Assembly (NCBI GenBank): GCA_039803545.1
Contig: JBDRYS010000001.1
Span: 437,866-501,865 of the forward strand
Length of the DNA stretch: 64,000 bases
DNA from: a candidate division WOR-3 bacterium
GTDB taxonomy: Bacteria > Hydrothermota > Hydrothermia > UBA1063
Direction of reading: 5' to 3'
The translations under genes were made by a program, and so were the position numbers. Below the pieces are notes generated by a model, which saw only the letters and a list, made by a program, of their open reading frames with translations, was not told the DNA's origin and made no database searches. The stretch's first letter is position 1; every line of letters starts with the position of its first letter. This document shows, one piece after another, positions 53,574 to 63,777 of this stretch.

Positions 53574-54378
53574 CCTCTTCTTCCTCACCACTCTCTACTT
53601 CCGTAGGTATCCAGTACATTTCTTCCTCAGTTTCATCCTCAAAAACAAGCTTTATTTTCTTTGTAATGTAGTTTACTTCCGTTACTATGCCAGGTCCTTT
53701 GTCAGTTTCAATAACGCTTCCCACCTCTGGAAATCTTGATTTAAGATCTCGATAGTATTCGAGTTCGTACCTTAAACAACATCTTAACCTTCCGCATATA
53801 CCCGAAATCCTGTCGGGGGAGGCAAAGATGAACTGTTCCTTTGCAGTCTCGAGTGTGATCGAGGGGAGTTTATTTAGAAACCTTTTACAGCATATCTCAA
53901 ATCCACAAACACCAACCCCACCCATAACCCTTGCAAGATCCCGCGCGCCTATCTGCTGAAATTCCACACGAACATGCAAAATTTTTGAAAGCGCTGCTGC
54001 GACCTTATCGAGTTTAACTTTTCTTTCAGCTGTATATGTGAAGGTGATTATCCCCTTGCCTACGTCGAAGTCTTCTTTAACAATCTTGATATCCCTTAGA
54101 TTGTTCTCAAAAAGGAATCCTTTCGTTATTTTTTTCATTGTCGAGATAACTTCGTCGTTACCAGCAATCCTGAACCTATCCAATATTTTATCCGCAACCT
54201 TTTTGGAGAACCCCCTCACTTTTACCAAAATCTCCTCTTCTATTTCTGGATATTTCAAAAAGATATAGCTACCCGGGGAAAAATCCACATGATACGGCAA
54301 TGCAACCACGTCAAATCCACCGCCAACTATCGAAATTTCAATAGAATTATTTTGTTCCCCTTTTCGAAGCTTTTGCAA
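53563..54378 (-). CDS. PSP1/RicT-family protein
   Basis: The 271-residue protein matches the PSP1 C-terminal family, with [14 protein letters not shown] and, in a Cys-rich core, E-I-C-C-K-R-F-L and [13 protein letters not shown]. These cysteines bind an Fe-S cluster in Bacillus RicT, which acts with RicA and RicF in mRNA processing. No RicA or RicF gene is in the window. The N-terminal extension is low in recognisable motifs and the C terminus is acidic (G-E-E-E-E-D-E-I). It overlaps uvrB by 32 bp. Confidence 0.87.
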   Translation of the reverse strand: MQKLRKGEQNNSIEISIVGGGFDVVALPYHVDFSPGSYIFLKYPEIEEEILVKVRGFSKKVADKILDRFRIAGNDEVISTMKKITKGFLFENNLRDIKIVKEDFDVGKGIITFTYTAERKVKLDKVAAALSKILHVRVEFQQIGARDLARVMGGVGVCGFEICCKRFLNKLPSITLETAKEQFIFASPDRISGICGRLRCCLRYELEYYRDLKSRFPEVGSVIETDKGPGIVTEVNYITKKIKLVFEDETEEEMYWIPTEVESGEEEEDEI

Positions 54379-56389
54379 CTTTTTTCTCCTTCTTCTCTAA
54401 CTCGTTTTTTATCTGCTTTATTGTATCTCTATATTTTGCAGCCTTTTCGAAGTCCAATAAACTGGCAGCCTTGAACATACGTCTTTCGAGTTCCTCTATG
54501 ACCTCATATATGGTGAACATCGAGCGCAATTCAGCTACCTCTTTTTCGATATCATCTTCTTCCGTTCTCTTCATAATCCTCTCATCCGCCACAATGGTTG
54601 TCCTCATAATCTCTTCCGGAGTTTTCTTAATCGTTTGAGGTATAATATTATGTTCACGATTGTACGCCATTTGTATTTCCCTTCTTCGATTAGTCTCCTT
54701 AATTGCCCGCTCCATTGCTTCCGTCACCACATCAGCGTAAAGAACTACTCTACCGCAGGCATTTCGCGCTGCTCTTCCTGCCATTTGTATGAGTGCCGTC
54801 TCCGACCTTAAAAATCCCGTCTTATCTGCATCTGTAATAAGAACGAGGGATACCTCTGGGAGGTCAAGACCTTCCCTGAGCAGGTTTACACCTACAAGTA
54901 CATCAAATTCTCCCAATCTTAGTCCCCTGATTATTTCTACTCTTTCTAAGGCATCAATCTCTGAGTGAAGGTATTTTACCCTAAACCCCAGCGAAGTAAG
55001 ATACTCTGCGAGATCTTCTGCTGTTCTTTTTGTGATTGTCGATATCAATACCCTTTCTCCACGTTCTACCACATTCCTAATCTCTTCGATCATGTCCTCT
55101 ACTTGATTGGATGATGGCTTTACTACTATTTCCGGATCTACGAGGCCAGTGGGTCTGATAATTTGTTCAACTACTATCCCGTTGGATTTCTTAATTTCGT
55201 ACTCAGCGGGGGTTGCGGAAACAAATAAGACCTTATCCCAAAGCTCTTCAATTTCTTCAAACTTTAATGGTCTGTTGTCCAGGGCACTGGGCAGTCTGAA
55301 TCCATACTCAACGAGGGTTTCTTTCCTCGATCTATCACCATTGTACATAGCCATAAGCTGAGGTATTGTAACATGGGATTCGTCAATTATTGTTAAATAC
55401 TCGTCAGGGAAGTAATCAATAAGACAGAAAGGTCTTTCACCTGGTTTTCTGCCTGATAAGTGCCTGGAATAGTTTTCAATCCCCGGACAATACCCAACCT
55501 CTCTCAGCATCTCAAGGTCAAACTTCGTTCTCCTTTCCAATCTCTGAGCTTCCAGTATCTTTCCCTGCCTGTAAAGTTCTTCAAGCCTTTCTTCAAGTTC
55601 TTGCTTTATTGACTCAATTGCCCTCTCAAGCTTGCTTTTGGTTGTAACCCAATGTCCTGCAGGATAAATGACGATTTTATCCCTTACTTCCAGTACCTTG
55701 TTGGTCAGGATATCAACTATTTTTATGGAATCAATGGTCTTTTCAGGAACTTCAATCCTCACAATATAATCTTCGTATGCCGGCACAATATCTATCCTTC
55801 CACCCCTCACTCTAAAGTTTCCTCTCCTCAAATCTACGTCGTTTCGTGTATATTGAAGGTCTATAAGCCTTTCGACCAGGTCCCTTATGTTAATCTCCTG
55901 TCCTTTCTCTAAAACCAGGTAAAGTTCTAACACATCTTCAGGATCACCAAGTCCATAAATCGCCGAAACACTGGCTACTACGATCACATCGTCTCTGGAA
56001 AGCAAAGAAGAAGTTGTTCTCAATCTTAAACGTTCAATGTCTTCATTGATATCAGCCTCTTTTTCAATATAGGTGTCGGTTTCTGGGATATACGCCTCAG
56101 GTAGGTAATAGTCATAATAAGAGATGAAATATTCAACGGCATTGTGAGGGAACAAGCTTTTAAATTCTCCGAATAATTGTGCTGCGAGTGTTTTATTGTG
56201 TGAAATCACAAGAGTTGGAAGGCCCAACTCTTTTATGACATGAGCCATGGTAAAGGTTTTACCAGAACCCGTTACTCCTAAAAGAACTTGATACTTTGCC
56301 CCTTGTCTAAAATTTTCGACAATCTCCTTTATGGCCTTCGGCTGATCACCCTTCGGCACCAGGTTCGTAACAAGTTCAAACTTTGCCAT
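54347..56389 (-). CDS. uvrB: Excinuclease ABC subunit UvrB
   Basis: The 680-residue helicase has Walker A G-V-T-G-S-G-K-T near residue 39 and the beta-hairpin [12 protein letters not shown] that inserts into damaged DNA. D-E-S-H-V-T (motif II) and Q-M-A-G-R-A-A-R-N (motif VI) follow, and a C-terminal UVR motif ([11 protein letters not shown]) binds UvrC. It loads on damaged DNA in nucleotide excision repair. The ATG lies 6 nt after a -10 box without a Shine-Dalgarno sequence. Confidence 0.97.
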   Translation of the reverse strand: MAKFELVTNLVPKGDQPKAIKEIVENFRQGAKYQVLLGVTGSGKTFTMAHVIKELGLPTLVISHNKTLAAQLFGEFKSLFPHNAVEYFISYYDYYLPEAYIPETDTYIEKEADINEDIERLRLRTTSSLLSRDDVIVVASVSAIYGLGDPEDVLELYLVLEKGQEINIRDLVERLIDLQYTRNDVDLRRGNFRVRGGRIDIVPAYEDYIVRIEVPEKTIDSIKIVDILTNKVLEVRDKIVIYPAGHWVTTKSKLERAIESIKQELEERLEELYRQGKILEAQRLERRTKFDLEMLREVGYCPGIENYSRHLSGRKPGERPFCLIDYFPDEYLTIIDESHVTIPQLMAMYNGDRSRKETLVEYGFRLPSALDNRPLKFEEIEELWDKVLFVSATPAEYEIKKSNGIVVEQIIRPTGLVDPEIVVKPSSNQVEDMIEEIRNVVERGERVLISTITKRTAEDLAEYLTSLGFRVKYLHSEIDALERVEIIRGLRLGEFDVLVGVNLLREGLDLPEVSLVLITDADKTGFLRSETALIQMAGRAARNACGRVVLYADVVTEAMERAIKETNRRREIQMAYNREHNIIPQTIKKTPEEIMRTTIVADERIMKRTEEDDIEKEVAELRSMFTIYEVIEELERRMFKAASLLDFEKAAKYRDTIKQIKNELEKKEKKVAKASKRGTK

Positions 56390-56395
56390 ATTAAA

Positions 56396-56424
56396 ATTTT
56401 AAGGCATTTTCCTCTAAAAATCAA
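56396..56424 (-). promoter_or_regulatory. Predicted promoter of the uvrB operon, giving a leaderless mRNA
   Basis: On the minus strand, TTGATT (56424-56419) and TAAAAT (56401-56396) are 17 bp apart. The -10 box ends 6 nt before the ATG. The divergent protease promoter begins 13 bp away. Confidence 0.6.
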
Positions 56425-56437
56425 TGGTTTTGAAGTT

Positions 56438-56465
56438 TTGAATTACAGGCAAAGTGAGTTAAAAT
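56438..56465 (+). promoter_or_regulatory. Predicted promoter of the secreted protease gene
   Basis: TTGAAT (56438-56443) and TAAAAT (56460-56465) are 16 bp apart. The -10 box ends 23 nt before ATG 56489, leaving a short leader that holds an AAGGGGG Shine-Dalgarno sequence. Confidence 0.55.
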
Positions 56466-56488
56466 TAAGTTTTAAAAAGGGGGATTTG

Positions 56489-59400
56489 ATGCTTTTGCTA
56501 CTTCTTATTGCAAACTATTGGTTTATGCCTCACAAGAACTATGACCTTTATCGGGAAGTAAGGCTTTTACCAAACTTTTATCAAAAAGAGGCCAGAGTTC
56601 AAAGTGTATTTTCAAGATTTAGATTAACAAATCCTGAATTTCATCCCCAGCTTCAGAAGGTAAAAAAATATGCTAAATTCCGCAAAGATAAACAGCAAAT
56701 TGTAATGAGGGTTCTGGCTCTAAGAGTCGAATTTGAAGAGGAAAATCCAGATGATCCAAGGACTACAGGTAATGGCCTTTTTAGAAATAATTCGAATGGA
56801 CAAGATCCTATTCTTGGTTTAGATTGTAATGGACGACCCTATTACAATCCCTATTACGATCCGCCACACGATTGGACCTATTTCAATAATCAGATGCGGG
56901 CCCTTGCCTCTTATGTATACGCAGCCACCTACGGCAAGGTAAGGCTTGAATGGATAGTGAAACCCGATTCGGGCTTGCCTCCTTATAAAGTGCCCCATCC
57001 CATTTCTTATTATGGGGACCCCAATAATATGGAGCTCGGTCTCGTGACCTTCGTGAGGGATGCTTTTAGAAGTGCAGACGAAGACCCCTCTATTTCTTTT
57101 GAAGACCTCGATAGAAACGGTGTTAAAGATTACCTCGAAGGTGTATGGGTTAGATATATAATCTTTCACGCAGGTTCTGCATGGCAAACCGATATCCTTG
57201 GAGACTCCCCTTACGACCTTGCTGCGGTAACCATACCGCCCGGGGCACTGGAGTATTACTTCGGGAGGGGCTATCTTGTGCTTAACGGGGGAGTTGATAC
57301 AGTTTACGATGCCTGTATATTACCTGAAACTATGTCACAGGACGGGTTGGAAATTAGGTTGCAGGGCACCTTATTCCACGAAAGTGGGCATAATCTATTT
57401 TTATTACCCGACCTTTATGACACCTATGGAAGGGGCGCAGGCATTGGTGCCTTTGGAATAATGACAACGGGGCCTTACCTTGAAGCAGAAGGGGTCCCTT
57501 CAGGGATCATACCTCCTCTCCCCAACGCATGGGAGAGAACATTCATGGATTTCATTCTGAAGGTTATCTATGGAGAGGGCTTCCTAGATAATAATGTAGT
57601 GGTTACGGTAGAACCGGGACAAGTATTTCAGGAAGTAAGCCTCTATCCCCTTCAGATACCTGTTGATTCCTTTGTAATGGAGAAACAGCGCTCAGGTCTC
57701 TACTACGTTTATGGGAACTTTTTAGAAAATCCATACTCAAAGCCGAGGATTGTAAAAATCCCAATAAATTCAAAAGAGTACTTTTTAATACAAAATTTGG
57801 AGACCAACATTGGGTCTAATGATTTTGTAAACTGTGGGGACACCATAAAGGTATCTGGAAGATGGAGTAACGGCGTTGTCGTTGATTTCAGGGGTGAAAA
57901 TGATTATCTATTACCAGGTGATGGACTCCTGGTCTTTCACATTGATGATCAGATTATCTGGAATAACTACGCAACAAACACTGTGAATGCAGTTAGACCT
58001 ATGGGGGTATATATTCTCGAGGCTGATCATGTCCAGGATTTTCAGCGATTCAACTGGGACTTCACTCCTTATTCTTACTGCTGGTTTGGAAGCCCTTACG
58101 ACCTGTATTTTGAAGGAAACAATACCCTAATTTCCTCTACAACACTCCCCTCCTCTGTTGACAACCAGGGCAATAAAACATATATCGAAATCTTTGACAT
58201 TTCCCCCAAAGGATACGAGATGAAGTTTAAAGTGAGGCTTGAAAAAAACCTTCCACCCTTCCCTGTTAGAATTGGATACAGTGTTGTGGATTCCAACTCT
58301 TCCCGAATGGTTATCGATGAACCTTATGAAAGTTACCTCGAAGGGAAGGATACTTTGCTCATCGCTTTGCAAAATATATACAGAAAATCAATTAACCTTT
58401 CTACCCTTGACACCACTGTAATAGATTCCTTTGGATTGGTTTCTGTTGTTAACTACAGTGGTCTCGTGATCCAGACGGACACTTTGAAAAATACGCGCTT
58501 TATAAAAGAGCCGGCCATCGGAGATATTAACGACGATGGATATTTAGATTTTCTTTGTGCAGCGGATAAACGAAGATTAATTCTTTACACTACAAAAGAT
58601 GCTGATGGCAATGGAAGACCTGATATGTTGTTTAGCAAGGTATTGCCCGAAGAAATAGTTAGCGTGCCATCATTTTTTACCTTCAATGGCCAGAAAGTCT
58701 TAGGTGTTGGGCTCTTTGACAACAAATACTATATTCTTCGTTCCAATGGTGATACCCTTTTTGTTTTGAATACAGGTGCCCCCGCTCAAAATGTACCAGC
58801 CACGAATGGTTCGATTCTATTCTACCAATCTGTAGATGGTAGGCTGCTTATCCTAACTGACAGATTTGATGTTTACACAGTCGGTACTTCTAATTTGACT
58901 TCTTCGGCATGCTCGCCCGTTTTAGTTTACGATTCTACAAGCGGAGGTTATAAAGTAATATCTGTAAACGGTCTCGGCTATCTTACTATCTATAATGAAC
59001 GGGGTGCCACTATCAATACACGCAAAATCGCCGAAAAACCCCTCCATGGCATTGCAATTGGAGACATTGATGCCGATGGAAATGAGGATATCGTTTATGT
59101 AACGGAAAAGTATCTTGTGGCTACTAACAAAGAGCTGGCGCTCATTAGTAAGTTCCCAGTTAGAATCGACTCTACAACAACTTTTCAACCGTTATTGGCG
59201 GACGTAGATGGTGATGGTTTCGAGGAAATTATATTGCCCACAGATAAAGGTATACACCTTTATGGTTACTTGCAAAGTGATTCTTTGAACTACTATCCTG
59301 TCTCAAAGGGGCTTAACTCTTCGCCATTCATAGAAGACATAAATAAAGACAATAAACCTGAGCTCATGTACATCACTGCAGATGGCTATATCTATGCCTA

Positions 59401-59794
59401 TCCATTACCCACCCTGCGGAGCTCATGGAGACATTATGGTCACACATCGGAACATAATCCATTTATATCCTTACCTACTGAGGCCAATCTGCCTCCCGCC
59501 GAAAACGAGCTGGTTTCCCTTATTTACGTTTACCCTAATCCTGTTTTTGTTCCATACATTACTTTCCGATTTAAAGCGCTAAAAGGTGGGAAAGTTGATG
59601 TCAAGATCTATGACTTCTCCGGGAAAAAGGTCAAGGAAGCAAGTTTTGTTTTTAATGGCGAGGTTGTTGAAGAAAAACCCATTTATGTGGGAGACCTTGG
59701 AACTGACATTTATACATTAAAGGCGATTTTTGATATCAATGGTAAATCTGTGACCAAAAAGATAAGGTTTATTGTAGGTAAGAAAAAGGAGTGA
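56489..59794 (+). CDS. Secreted M6-like metalloprotease with FG-GAP repeats and YPNP sorting-like domain
   Basis: I start at ATG 56489, after AAGGGGGAT and a promoter; a longer frame back to 56288 lies inside uvrB. The 1101-residue protein has an N-terminal signal (L-L-L-L-L-I-A-N). An immune-inhibitor-A/M6-type protease domain has the zinc motif H-E-S-G-H at 297-301, then L-L-P-D-L-Y-D. Several FG-GAP/VCBS-like repeats follow (G-D-I-N-D-D-G, G-D-I-D-A-D-G, A-D-V-D-G-D-G). A C-terminal domain starts V-Y-P-N-P and ends K-K-I-R-F, like type IX secretion sorting or FlgD-like domains of the FCB group. It is probably exported and cell-surface or secreted. Confidence 0.88.
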   Translation: MLLLLLIANYWFMPHKNYDLYREVRLLPNFYQKEARVQSVFSRFRLTNPEFHPQLQKVKKYAKFRKDKQQIVMRVLALRVEFEEENPDDPRTTGNGLFRNNSNGQDPILGLDCNGRPYYNPYYDPPHDWTYFNNQMRALASYVYAATYGKVRLEWIVKPDSGLPPYKVPHPISYYGDPNNMELGLVTFVRDAFRSADEDPSISFEDLDRNGVKDYLEGVWVRYIIFHAGSAWQTDILGDSPYDLAAVTIPPGALEYYFGRGYLVLNGGVDTVYDACILPETMSQDGLEIRLQGTLFHESGHNLFLLPDLYDTYGRGAGIGAFGIMTTGPYLEAEGVPSGIIPPLPNAWERTFMDFILKVIYGEGFLDNNVVVTVEPGQVFQEVSLYPLQIPVDSFVMEKQRSGLYYVYGNFLENPYSKPRIVKIPINSKEYFLIQNLETNIGSNDFVNCGDTIKVSGRWSNGVVVDFRGENDYLLPGDGLLVFHIDDQIIWNNYATNTVNAVRPMGVYILEADHVQDFQRFNWDFTPYSYCWFGSPYDLYFEGNNTLISSTTLPSSVDNQGNKTYIEIFDISPKGYEMKFKVRLEKNLPPFPVRIGYSVVDSNSSRMVIDEPYESYLEGKDTLLIALQNIYRKSINLSTLDTTVIDSFGLVSVVNYSGLVIQTDTLKNTRFIKEPAIGDINDDGYLDFLCAADKRRLILYTTKDADGNGRPDMLFSKVLPEEIVSVPSFFTFNGQKVLGVGLFDNKYYILRSNGDTLFVLNTGAPAQNVPATNGSILFYQSVDGRLLILTDRFDVYTVGTSNLTSSACSPVLVYDSTSGGYKVISVNGLGYLTIYNERGATINTRKIAEKPLHGIAIGDIDADGNEDIVYVTEKYLVATNKELALISKFPVRIDSTTTFQPLLADVDGDGFEEIILPTDKGIHLYGYLQSDSLNYYPVSKGLNSSPFIEDINKDNKPELMYITADGYIYAYPLPTLRSSWRHYGHTSEHNPFISLPTEANLPPAENELVSLIYVYPNPVFVPYITFRFKALKGGKVDVKIYDFSGKKVKEASFVFNGEVVEEKPIYVGDLGTDIYTLKAIFDINGKSVTKKIRFIVGKKKE

Positions 59795-59800
59795 AAGAGA

Positions 59801-60775
59801 ATGGCCATAAAGAAAGTAGGTCTATTAACTGGGGGCGGTGATGCTCCCGGCATGAATGCGTGCCTTAGATTTTTAATCAAAGGCCTTATTGACGAGAACT
59901 ACGAGGTTTTTGGCATCTACAAGGGCTTCAAAGGTATAATTGAAAAGAATTACCAGAAACTCTCTAAAAAAGATGCGGGTGGTATAATTCAAAAAGGTGG
60001 GACTATTCTTGGTACTTCGAGATATCCTGATTTCGTAAAGAAAGAAGTTCAAAAGATGGCGGTAAAAAATCTCGAGGAAATGGGAATAGATGCAATCATA
60101 ATTGTTGGCGGAGAAGGTTCTATGCACGGAGCACACGCGCTAAGTCAAATGGGTATGAAGGTCATCGGGATACCTGCCTCAATTGATAATGACATCTATG
60201 GAACCGATGAGACCATCGGCGCAGACACAGCACTAAATACCATTGTAAAATCCGTTGATATAATAAAGGATACCGCGTCTTCCCTTGACCGAGCTTTTAT
60301 CATAGAGGTAATGGGGCACACTTCAGGCTACTTGGCTCTAAATTCCTCTGTTACAACCGGAGCAGAGGCTTGCTTCATACCGGAATACGAAACAGATATT
60401 GATGAAGTAGTAAAGAGGTTGAACCAGAGATTCATTGAAGGTAGATCCAATTCCATTATCATTGTAGCTGAAGGATACAGCTCAGGTTACAAGGTCAAGG
60501 AATTGCTTGAAAAGAAAGGGGTAAAATATGAGTTGAGGGTCACCGTTTTAGGCCACCTGCAAAGGGGAGGTTCTCCTACTTTCAGAGATAGGAAGCTTGC
60601 TCTTGAATTTGCAGCTCACGCCATCGAGTTAATTAAAAAAGAAAAATTTGGGGTTATGGTCGCGAAAAAGGATAGCTTAGTTACTGAAATTCCACTCGAA
60701 GAAGTGGTCTCTCATAAGAAAACCCTCGACGAATCCCTGCTAAAAATGATGGATACTATAAAGTGGGAGGATTAA
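59801..60775 (+). CDS. pfkA: 6-phosphofructokinase
   Basis: The 324-residue protein has G-G-G-D-A-P-G-M-N near residue 11, L-G-T-S-R with Arg74, G-G-E-G-S at 103-107 and P-A-S-I-D-N-D with catalytic Asp129. Gly at the E. coli Gly104 position and Ala at the Gly124 position predict use of ATP rather than pyrophosphate. Two changes stand out: Glu105 for the Mg-binding Asp103, and His173 (E-V-M-G-H) for Arg162, a fructose-6-phosphate ligand. It starts 6 nt after the protease gene and the aldolase gene follows after 1 bp. Confidence 0.9.
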   Translation: MAIKKVGLLTGGGDAPGMNACLRFLIKGLIDENYEVFGIYKGFKGIIEKNYQKLSKKDAGGIIQKGGTILGTSRYPDFVKKEVQKMAVKNLEEMGIDAIIIVGGEGSMHGAHALSQMGMKVIGIPASIDNDIYGTDETIGADTALNTIVKSVDIIKDTASSLDRAFIIEVMGHTSGYLALNSSVTTGAEACFIPEYETDIDEVVKRLNQRFIEGRSNSIIIVAEGYSSGYKVKELLEKKGVKYELRVTVLGHLQRGGSPTFRDRKLALEFAAHAIELIKKEKFGVMVAKKDSLVTEIPLEEVVSHKKTLDESLLKMMDTIKWED

Positions 60776-60776
60776 A

Positions 60777-61694
60777 ATGCCACTTTTATCAATGAAAGAC
60801 CTTCTTTTAGAAGCAGACAGACAGGGTTATGCCGTTGGGGCTTTCAACATAAATAACATGGAGTTTTTCCAAGCAATCATGGAAGCTGCTGAAGAAGAGA
60901 GATCACCGGTTATTATCGCCGTTTCTGAGGGCGCTATTAATTATGCGGGGATAGAGTTCATTGAGGCCATTGTAAATGCAGGGGTGAAAAGGTATAAAGT
61001 ACCCTTTGCTCTCCATCTTGACCACGGTAAGGATTTTCAAAAAATCCTTCTTGCAATCAGGCATGGTTTTACATCAATTATGATTGATGCTTCTGACAAG
61101 CCCTTCGAAGAAAATGTTAGAATTACCCAGGAAGTAATTAAAATTGCAAGACCACTCAATATTACTGTTGAAGCAGAACTCGGGCGCCTACTGGGAAAGG
61201 AGGAAGAGGTCGAAAGTAAAGTAGCAATTTACACCGAACCTGAAGATGCAGTTAAATTTGTTGAACTGACAAATTGTGATGCCCTTGCCATCGCTTGTGG
61301 AACATCCCATGGGGCCTATAAATTTAAAGGTGAACCTAAGCTGGATATTGAAAGAATCAAAAAAATCAAAGAGCTCGTGAAGATCCCTTTAGTTTTACAT
61401 GGCGCCTCTGGAGTATCTGAGGAAATGGTAAATGAGGCCAATTCCCTCGGTTTTAACCTTTCAGGAGCGAAGGGCGTACCGGATCACGAAATAAAGCTCG
61501 CCATTACAGCGGGGATAAGAAAAATTAACATCGATACCGACCTAAGAATCAGCTACCTCATAGGATTTATGAAAAAGATCAAAGAAAATCCTTCGGATAT
61601 TGACCCAAGAACTCATCTAAAAGAGGCAAGGCTAAGAGTTAAAGAAAAAGTTAAAGAAAAAATCAGGTTGTTTGGCTCTCAGGGAAAGGCTTAA
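60777..61694 (+). CDS. fba: Class II fructose-bisphosphate aldolase
   Basis: The 305-residue zinc enzyme has L-H-L-D-H-G-K near residue 80 with the catalytic Asp and a zinc His. E-A-E-L-G comes after that, then the zinc and substrate residues in C-G-T-S-H-G and V-L-H-G-A-S-G-V. The N-terminal A-F-N-I-N-N-M-E is the usual sugar-binding start. It cleaves fructose 1,6-bisphosphate, the product of the enzyme encoded just upstream, so the two form a glycolysis pair. Confidence 0.95.
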   Translation: MPLLSMKDLLLEADRQGYAVGAFNINNMEFFQAIMEAAEEERSPVIIAVSEGAINYAGIEFIEAIVNAGVKRYKVPFALHLDHGKDFQKILLAIRHGFTSIMIDASDKPFEENVRITQEVIKIARPLNITVEAELGRLLGKEEEVESKVAIYTEPEDAVKFVELTNCDALAIACGTSHGAYKFKGEPKLDIERIKKIKELVKIPLVLHGASGVSEEMVNEANSLGFNLSGAKGVPDHEIKLAITAGIRKINIDTDLRISYLIGFMKKIKENPSDIDPRTHLKEARLRVKEKVKEKIRLFGSQGKA

Positions 61695-61701
61695 ATCTGT
61701 C

Positions 61702-63777
61702 ATGGATTTATTCCTTGGATTAAATGAAAAACAAAGAGAAGCTGTTACCGTTGAAGGTGGACCAGTTCTTGTAATTGCAGGTGCAGGCTCGGGTAAAACG
61801 AAAGTTCTAACACATAGGGTCGCCTATTTAATAGGCGTTAAGGGAATTCCTCCTCATAGGATATTTGTTGCTACCTTTACCAATAAAGCGGCTGATGAGA
61901 TGAAGGAAAGAATAAGAAACCTTATTGGCTCCGATATAAGAGACCTTTGGATAGGTACTTTTCATTCGCTTTGTGCACGCATTCTTAGGCAGGAGATTGA
62001 GAGACTTGGAACTTACACACGATACTTTACAATCTTGGATCGAGAAGATCAGAAGAAGATTTTAAAAGAGGTCCTGGGCGAGATCGGCGAAGAAAGCTCG
62101 AAACTCGAAAGTTTAGCAGAAAGCATCTCCCGTTATAAGACAGGTTTATTTGAAGCGGAAGATCAATATTTTTTAACCCTCTTCAAACACTATTCGAGAA
62201 AATTACTGGAATACAATGCCCTTGATTTCGATGACCTTCTCCTTCTTCCCTTGAGGATCTTTAAGGAATTTCCAGAAGTTCTTGAATACTACTCAACTAA
62301 ATTTCAGCATGTTCTGGTAGATGAGTACCAGGATACAAACCATTTGCAGTATTTACTCATAAAGGCCCTATCTCATATTCACAGAAACGTTTTTGTTGTC
62401 GGAGATGAAGACCAGTCTATTTACTCCTTCAGAGGAGCAGACATACAAAATATTCTCAATTTTGAAAAGGATTTCCCTGATTGCAAAATTATAAAACTGG
62501 AACAAAACTACCGAAGCACTCAAAAAATATTACACGCAGCCTCCACCGTGATTAAAAACAATAGATACAGAATCGGAAAAACCTTATGGACTTCAAACCC
62601 ACCAGGAGAAAATCTTGTTATAATAGAGACAGAAGACGAGGATGAGGAGGCACAAAAAGTGGTTGAAATAATTAGGGCTTCAAAACGTCCTTTTGGTGAC
62701 TTTCTTATCCTTTACAGAATAAATGCCCAATCAAGGTCACTGGAATCTGCACTTCAGAGAAACGGAATTAATTATAAGATCGTTGGTGGAATAAAGTTCT
62801 ACGAAAGAAAAGAGATAAAAGATATACTCGCATACCTAAAATTTCTTGTCAACCCAAAGGACGATATCTCCCTCGAGAGAATATTAAACGTTCCACCACG
62901 GGGAATAGGTCCGGAGACCATTAAAGTTCTAAAGGAAAAATCTCATGAACTCGGCTTACCACTCTTTGAAATTATTAAAAACCATCAGGAAATTTCACTG
63001 AATTCGAGGATTCACAGGGCTTTAGACAATTTTCTTGGCTTAATCACCGCCCTGGAGTCAAAGGTTTCGGAACTTAGTGCTTACGAAATGGTTACCTTTC
63101 TGGTGGACGAAATTCGTTATTATGATTACCTTCTTAGATCTACCGAACCTGAAAAGGCTCAGGAAAAGATAGAAAATGTTAGGGAACTAATTGGGGAGAT
63201 TAAGAAGTTTTCTGAAGAAAACTCAAAGAGTGTAATGGATTACGTGCTTCAGATCTCCCTGCGCTCCGATATCGATGATTATAATGCATCCCCTGATTTT
63301 GTTACGTTAATGACGGTACACAATGCAAAAGGTTTAGAATTTCCAGTAGTTATAATTACCGGATTAGAAGAGTCAATTTTCCCTCACTATAGATCAAAAG
63401 ATAACCCCCTCGAACTTGAAGAAGAAAGGAGGCTTTTTCATGTTGCCTTGACAAGGGCTAAAGAAAAGGTATATATTACCTTTACAAAGAATAGATACTT
63501 GCGCAAGGGTTTCCTCGAACCATCAAGGTTTATTTATGAACTGCCAGAAGAAGTAATTGATTACGTCGGAAAGTCAGAGGCTGAAACTGTCATAGAAAAA
63601 TACCATTTTAAAGAAAAAAAGAGAGGTGAATTTGAACCTGGTGACTTAGTGCATCATCAAGTTTTTGGCATGGGTAAGGTAGTAGAAGTCTATGAGGATA
63701 AAATCAAAGTGAACTTTTTTAAGGTTGGTTTAAAAACATTGGTGATCGAGTATGCAAAACTTGAGAGAGTGGAATAA
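61702..63777 (+). CDS. UvrD/PcrA-type superfamily 1 DNA helicase
   Basis: I start at ATG 61702 (M-D-L-F-L-G-L-N-E-K-Q); an in-frame TTG at 61672 lies inside fba and has no ribosome-binding site. The 691-residue helicase has Q motif E-K-Q-R-E-A-V, Walker A A-G-A-G-S-G-K-T, D-E-Y-Q-D-T-N (motif II), D-E-D-Q-S-I-Y (III) and V-A-L-T-R-A-K-E (VI). The C-terminal segment V-H-H-Q-V-F-G-M-G-K-V is the tudor-like domain by which PcrA binds RNA polymerase. It serves in repair and in clearing replication conflicts. Confidence 0.94.
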   Translation: MDLFLGLNEKQREAVTVEGGPVLVIAGAGSGKTKVLTHRVAYLIGVKGIPPHRIFVATFTNKAADEMKERIRNLIGSDIRDLWIGTFHSLCARILRQEIERLGTYTRYFTILDREDQKKILKEVLGEIGEESSKLESLAESISRYKTGLFEAEDQYFLTLFKHYSRKLLEYNALDFDDLLLLPLRIFKEFPEVLEYYSTKFQHVLVDEYQDTNHLQYLLIKALSHIHRNVFVVGDEDQSIYSFRGADIQNILNFEKDFPDCKIIKLEQNYRSTQKILHAASTVIKNNRYRIGKTLWTSNPPGENLVIIETEDEDEEAQKVVEIIRASKRPFGDFLILYRINAQSRSLESALQRNGINYKIVGGIKFYERKEIKDILAYLKFLVNPKDDISLERILNVPPRGIGPETIKVLKEKSHELGLPLFEIIKNHQEISLNSRIHRALDNFLGLITALESKVSELSAYEMVTFLVDEIRYYDYLLRSTEPEKAQEKIENVRELIGEIKKFSEENSKSVMDYVLQISLRSDIDDYNASPDFVTLMTVHNAKGLEFPVVIITGLEESIFPHYRSKDNPLELEEERRLFHVALTRAKEKVYITFTKNRYLRKGFLEPSRFIYELPEEVIDYVGKSEAETVIEKYHFKEKKRGEFEPGDLVHHQVFGMGKVVEVYEDKIKVNFFKVGLKTLVIEYAKLERVE

